From contig JAGYJW010000025.1 in the NCBI GenBank assembly GCA_018401435.1, positions 1-64,000 on the forward strand: 64,000 nt of DNA. The letters run 5' to 3'. The stretch comes from Deltaproteobacteria bacterium (GTDB taxonomy: Bacteria; Myxococcota_A; UBA796; UBA2385). The position numbers and the translations under genes were made by a program. The notes below the pieces were generated by a model. The model was not told where the DNA came from, did no database searches, and saw nothing but the letters and a program-made list of their open reading frames with translations. Within the stretch, counting starts at the first letter, position 1, and each line of letters opens with the position of its first letter. Shown piece by piece: positions 61,308-64,000 of the stretch.

Positions 61308-61491
61308 CGTGGGCAAGCACCGGGTTCTTGGGGAACTCGCCCTTAGCCCAGCCCGGCCCCACCCACGACGAGGGTGTAGGACACCGTGACCCGCGGGCGC
61401 TGGCCCCGACCGCGACAGCCGGGTCGCGCTTCGGGGCGGCGCTGTCGATCGAAGCCGCAGCAAATCGAATAATCGCAGGTATTTATGAGGC

Positions 61492-61508
61492 TGGCACGCT
61501 TCCTGCTT
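61492..61508 (+). promoter_or_regulatory. Candidate sigma-54 (-24/-12) promoter
   Basis: TGGCACG-N4-CTGCTTT with GG and GC exactly 10 bp apart matches the consensus at all but one core base. The lipoprotein ATG is at 61537. The DNA just upstream is AT-richer than the surroundings. Confidence 0.65.
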
Positions 61509-61536
61509 TCTCTTCAGGCAGACCCCTGGAGAAACC

Positions 61537-62190
61537 ATGAACCGACTGCTGACCCTGCTCCTGTGTGCCCCCCTCGCCGCCTGCTTCGAGGCCGTGGACC
61601 CCGAGATCGAGCCTGCCGACCTTCGCGACGGCGCCTGGGACCTGCACCTGACCGACATCTCTGCCTTTGGGGACTGTGGCGGCATCGAAGCGGCCGGGCC
61701 CATCGACGCCATGGCCTTCTTCGCCTCGGACGGGGAGGAGCTGAGCATCCTGATGGAGGGCCTGCTGCTGGAGGGCTTCATCGAGGGGGCGTCCCTGTCG
61801 GTGACCGGCGGCATGGACTTCTCCGAGCCGGGCCATGGCGGAGGCGGCGGAGAGACCCGGCCCGGGGAGTGCGGCGACCTGCCCGCCGACTCGGGCGATG
61901 AAGGCGACGGCGCCGCCCCGCCTCCCTGCGTGGCGCCCGAGCCCGAGCCCGAGCCCGGCCCGGACGCGGTGTCGGTGTCCATCGACGCCCGGATCTTTGC
62001 CGAGGACCTCATCCGGGGCAGCCTGGTGCTGGAGGTCGGCAGCGGCGCGGCCGGCTGCTACTTGGAGGCCGCCCTCGTGGGCCTGGCCGTGGACGAGGAC
62101 GGCCCGCGCCCCCTGGAGCCCCAGGAGGAGCCCGTGGAGCCCTACCCGGGGGAGGAGCCCGAGGGCGACCCCGAACCCATGGGCGACTGA
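61537..62190 (+). CDS. Predicted lipoprotein with acidic proline-rich tail, sigma-54-type promoter
   Basis: 217 residues. Signal MNRLLTLLLCAPLAAC with lipobox. Two beta-rich halves (GAWDLHLTDISAFGDCGG..., DAVSVSIDARIFAEDLIRGSL) are joined by a Gly/Pro/Glu linker. The C-terminal tail EPQEEPVEPYPGEEPEGDPEP is disordered and strongly acidic. No family recognised. The gene is a monocistronic unit framed by a sigma-54-type promoter and a strong terminator. Confidence 0.68.
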   Translation: MNRLLTLLLCAPLAACFEAVDPEIEPADLRDGAWDLHLTDISAFGDCGGIEAAGPIDAMAFFASDGEELSILMEGLLLEGFIEGASLSVTGGMDFSEPGHGGGGGETRPGECGDLPADSGDEGDGAAPPPCVAPEPEPEPGPDAVSVSIDARIFAEDLIRGSLVLEVGSGAAGCYLEAALVGLAVDEDGPRPLEPQEEPVEPYPGEEPEGDPEPMGD

Positions 62191-62223
62191 GCCTGGATTC
62201 GTGACGATTTGATCACAGGTGCT

Positions 62224-62252
62224 GGGCGCGGGTCGATCCTGGACCCGCGCCC
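62224..62252 (+). terminator. Strong GC hairpin terminator
   Basis: Perfect 11-bp stem GGGCGCGGGTC/GACCCGCGCCC with a 7-base loop, 34 bp after the lipoprotein stop; no U-tract, as common in very G+C-rich genomes. Confidence 0.78.
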
Positions 62253-62303
62253 ATTGGCGACTAACTGTGGGGCTGTCCTCGTCGCACCTGCCCCGGAGTC
62301 TTC

Positions 62304-63380
62304 GTGTCCACCGACCTCTTCAGCCCCCTGAACCTCGGCCCCCTCGCCCTCCAGAACCGCGTCGTCATGGCCCCCATGACCCGCTCTCGGTCCACCGCCG
62401 AGCACCTGCCCACCCCCATCATGGCCGACTACTATGGGGCACGGGCCGACGCCGGCCTGCTGATCACCGAGGGCGTGGCCCCCAGCGCGGACGGCTGCGG
62501 CTATCCCCGGATCCCGGGCATCTGGAGCGCCGAGCAGGTGGCGGCCTGGCGCCCCGTGACCGAAGCGGTGCACGCCAAGGGCGGCCTCATCGCCATGCAG
62601 CTGATGGACTGCGGGCGCATCGGCCACCCCCACAACCTGCCCGCCGGCGCCCGCCTGCGGGGTCCCTCCGCCGACGCCGCCCCCGGCGAGATGTACACCG
62701 ACCAGGCCGGCCCCCAGGCCCACCCCGTCGTGGCCGAGATGACCGAGGCCGATATCGAGGCCGCCATCGAGGGCTTTGCCAGCGCCGCAAAAAACGCCAT
62801 CGCAGCTGGTTTTGACGCGGTGGAGCTGCATGGCGCCAACGGCTACCTGATCGACCAGTTCCTCAGCCCCAACATCAACCCGCGCAGCGATGGCTGGGGT
62901 GGCGCCCAGCGCGGGCGCTTTGCCCTGGCGGTGGCCCGGCGCGTGGTGGCCGCCATCGGCGCCGATCGGGCGGGCATCCGCCTGTCCCCCTACGGCGTCT
63001 TCAACGGCGTCCAGCCCTGGGAGGGCCTGGACGCCGACTTCCTGTCCTTGGCCAAGGAGCTGGGCGCCCTGAAGCTGGCCTGGCTGCACCTGGTGGACCA
63101 CAGCAGCATGGGCGCGCCCCCGGTGCCCGAGAGCCTGAAGGCCGCCATGGGCGAGGCCTTCGGCGGGGCCGTGATCCTGAGCGGCGGCTATGACCGCGCC
63201 CGGGCCGATGCCGACCTGGCCGCCGGCAAGGGCGCCCTGGTGGCATTTGGGCGGCCCTTCCTCGCCAACCCGGACCTGGTGCGGCGTTTGAAGGAGGGGG
63301 CCCCCCTCAACGCCCCCGACTTCGGCACCTTCTATACGCCGGGGCCGAAGGGCTACACCGACTACCCGACCTTGGGCTGA
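62304..63380 (+). CDS. Old Yellow Enzyme-type alkene reductase (NADH:flavin oxidoreductase)
   Basis: 358 residues, FMN-dependent TIM barrel. Signatures: LQNRVVMAPMTRSRS near the start, MQLMDCGRIGH (the usual H is present two residues on), FDAVELHGANGYLIDQFLSP, and VAFGRPFLANPDLVRRL at the end. It reduces activated alkenes or nitro compounds with NAD(P)H in the cytoplasm. The start is GTG with CGGAG about 8 bp upstream. It is followed 86 bp later by an SDR gene that may share function. Confidence 0.92.
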   Translation: MSTDLFSPLNLGPLALQNRVVMAPMTRSRSTAEHLPTPIMADYYGARADAGLLITEGVAPSADGCGYPRIPGIWSAEQVAAWRPVTEAVHAKGGLIAMQLMDCGRIGHPHNLPAGARLRGPSADAAPGEMYTDQAGPQAHPVVAEMTEADIEAAIEGFASAAKNAIAAGFDAVELHGANGYLIDQFLSPNINPRSDGWGGAQRGRFALAVARRVVAAIGADRAGIRLSPYGVFNGVQPWEGLDADFLSLAKELGALKLAWLHLVDHSSMGAPPVPESLKAAMGEAFGGAVILSGGYDRARADADLAAGKGALVAFGRPFLANPDLVRRLKEGAPLNAPDFGTFYTPGPKGYTDYPTLG

Positions 63381-63384
63381 ACGG

Positions 63385-63426
63385 TATTCAAAGTGTGGGC
63401 ATAAACTATATCCAAACTGTTTGCGT
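63385..63426 (+). promoter_or_regulatory. AT-rich promoter-like region with imperfect direct repeat
   Basis: ATTCAAAGTGT and ATCCAAACTGT lie about 24 bp apart in the only AT-rich stretch between the reductase and the SDR gene. This suggests a regulator site and a separate promoter for the SDR; the regulator is unknown. Confidence 0.4.
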
Positions 63427-63466
63427 TTCGGAGGAGGGCGGGTAGGGCTGGGGCTCTGGAGGCCCC

Positions 63467-64000
63467 ATGCGCACCCCCCTCACGAACCAACGCATCCTGA
63501 TCTTTGGCGCCACCGGTGGCATCGGGGGCGCCGTCGCCCGCGAGGCTGCCGCGCGTGGGGCCCGCCTGCACCTGGTCGCCCGCAGCGAGGCCCCGCTCGC
63601 CGCCCTGGGCGCAGCCCTGGGGCAGTCCCATGGCACCGCCGATGTGACCGATCCGGCCGCCGTGGACGCGGCGGTCGCGGCTGCTGTAGCCGCCCTGGGC
63701 GGGCTGGATGCGGTGGTGCTCTGCGTGGGCTCCATCCTGCTCAAGCCCGTGCACCGCAGCACGGATGAAGACTGGCGCAGCGTGATGTCGGTCAACCTGG
63801 ACGCGGCCTTCTTCGTGCTTCGGGCCGCCGCCAAGGTGCTGATGCGCGAAGGGGGCAGCGTGGTGCTGGTCTCCACCGCCGCCGCCCACGCCGGCGTGCC
63901 CAACCACGAGGCCATTGTGGCCGCCAAGAGCGGCTTGGAAGGCCTGGTTCGGGCCTCTGCGGCCACCTATGCCAGCCGGGGCTTGCGGGTGAATGCGGTG
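63467..64000 (+). CDS. Short-chain dehydrogenase/reductase family protein, partial at window end
   Basis: 178 codons, open at the right edge. GGAGG precedes the ATG by 4-5 bp. The dinucleotide-binding motif is ILIFGATGGIGGAVA, and the LDAVVLCVGS strand matches SDR NNAG. In place of the catalytic YxxxK the sequence reads EAIVAAKSG: the lysine is kept but the tyrosine position is isoleucine, and the preceding serine region reads LVSTAAAHAG. It may be a non-canonical or inactive SDR, or use another residue. Confidence 0.85.
   Translation, partial: MRTPLTNQRILIFGATGGIGGAVAREAAARGARLHLVARSEAPLAALGAALGQSHGTADVTDPAAVDAAVAAAVAALGGLDAVVLCVGSILLKPVHRSTDEDWRSVMSVNLDAAFFVLRAAAKVLMREGGSVVLVSTAAAHAGVPNHEAIVAAKSGLEGLVRASAATYASRGLRVNAV

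Overview
The window is very G+C rich and reads as a chromosomal segment of a Myxococcota-like, diderm bacterium. The signs are: many small lipoproteins with low-complexity Asp/Gly linkers after the lipobox, MopE-type DxDGDG...DCDD calcium/metal-binding repeats, a C-terminal MYXO-CTERM-like tail on one giant surface protein, thrombospondin-type-3-like repeats, and sigma-54-type promoters. Genus and species cannot be told from the sequence. No rRNA, tRNA or CRISPR array was recognised by eye.

Layout. (1) 0.1-1.3 kb: class III alcohol/formaldehyde dehydrogenase, divergent from (2) a tightly overlapping molybdenum locus at 1.3-6.6 kb. It encodes a ModA-ModB fusion, a ModC ATPase fused through two polyglycine linkers to two membrane modules resembling ECF-transporter T and S components, and then both subunits of a molybdenum storage protein (MosA, MosB): import followed by intracellular storage. 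(3) 6.6-19.8 kb: lipoproteins and envelope proteins, a methyltransferase, a copper monooxygenase-like lipoprotein, a TetR regulator, a TlpA-like thioredoxin lipoprotein, a flavin amine oxidase, a LOG-family hydrolase and a PhoD-like phosphatase. (4) 19.8-26.9 kb, minus strand: two neutral-ceramidase-like exported proteins, then phosphoenolpyruvate carboxylase. (5) 27.1-31.8 kb: a 1552-residue FG-GAP/MopE-repeat surface protein. (6) 31.8-37.4 kb, minus strand: dabA, dabB and a third NuoM/N-like subunit (frameshifted) of a proton-coupled inorganic-carbon uptake complex, plausibly supplying bicarbonate to the nearby PEP carboxylase. A decayed insertion sequence with 18-bp inverted ends sits 12 bp upstream of dabA.

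(7) 38.9-50.4 kb is a mosaic accessory region. An intact SNF2-type helicase gene (42.8-46.4 kb) is flanked by relics of the same gene: a 3' fragment at 39.1-39.6 kb and a short internal fragment at 50.35-50.42 kb. Between these pieces lie two cargo segments, each encoding a protease: a subtilase with a lipoprotein, and a small beta-rich protein, an HExxH metalloprotease and a lipoprotein. The second cargo has a 14-bp tandem-repeat leader. Two perfect tandem dyads lie upstream of the helicase, and the subtilase start region carries an 11-C homopolymer that puts it out of frame.

(8) 50.4-52.5 kb: two exported lipoproteins, one Cys-rich and one with an L-type-lectin-like domain. (9) 52.6-58.8 kb: a complete Entner-Doudoroff operon, zwf-pgl-edd-eda, with a translationally coupled methyltransferase. 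(10) 58.8-64 kb: a thioesterase-HutD fusion, small conserved proteins, a DUF486 membrane protein, a sigma-54-type lipoprotein gene, an Old Yellow Enzyme reductase and the start of an atypical SDR.
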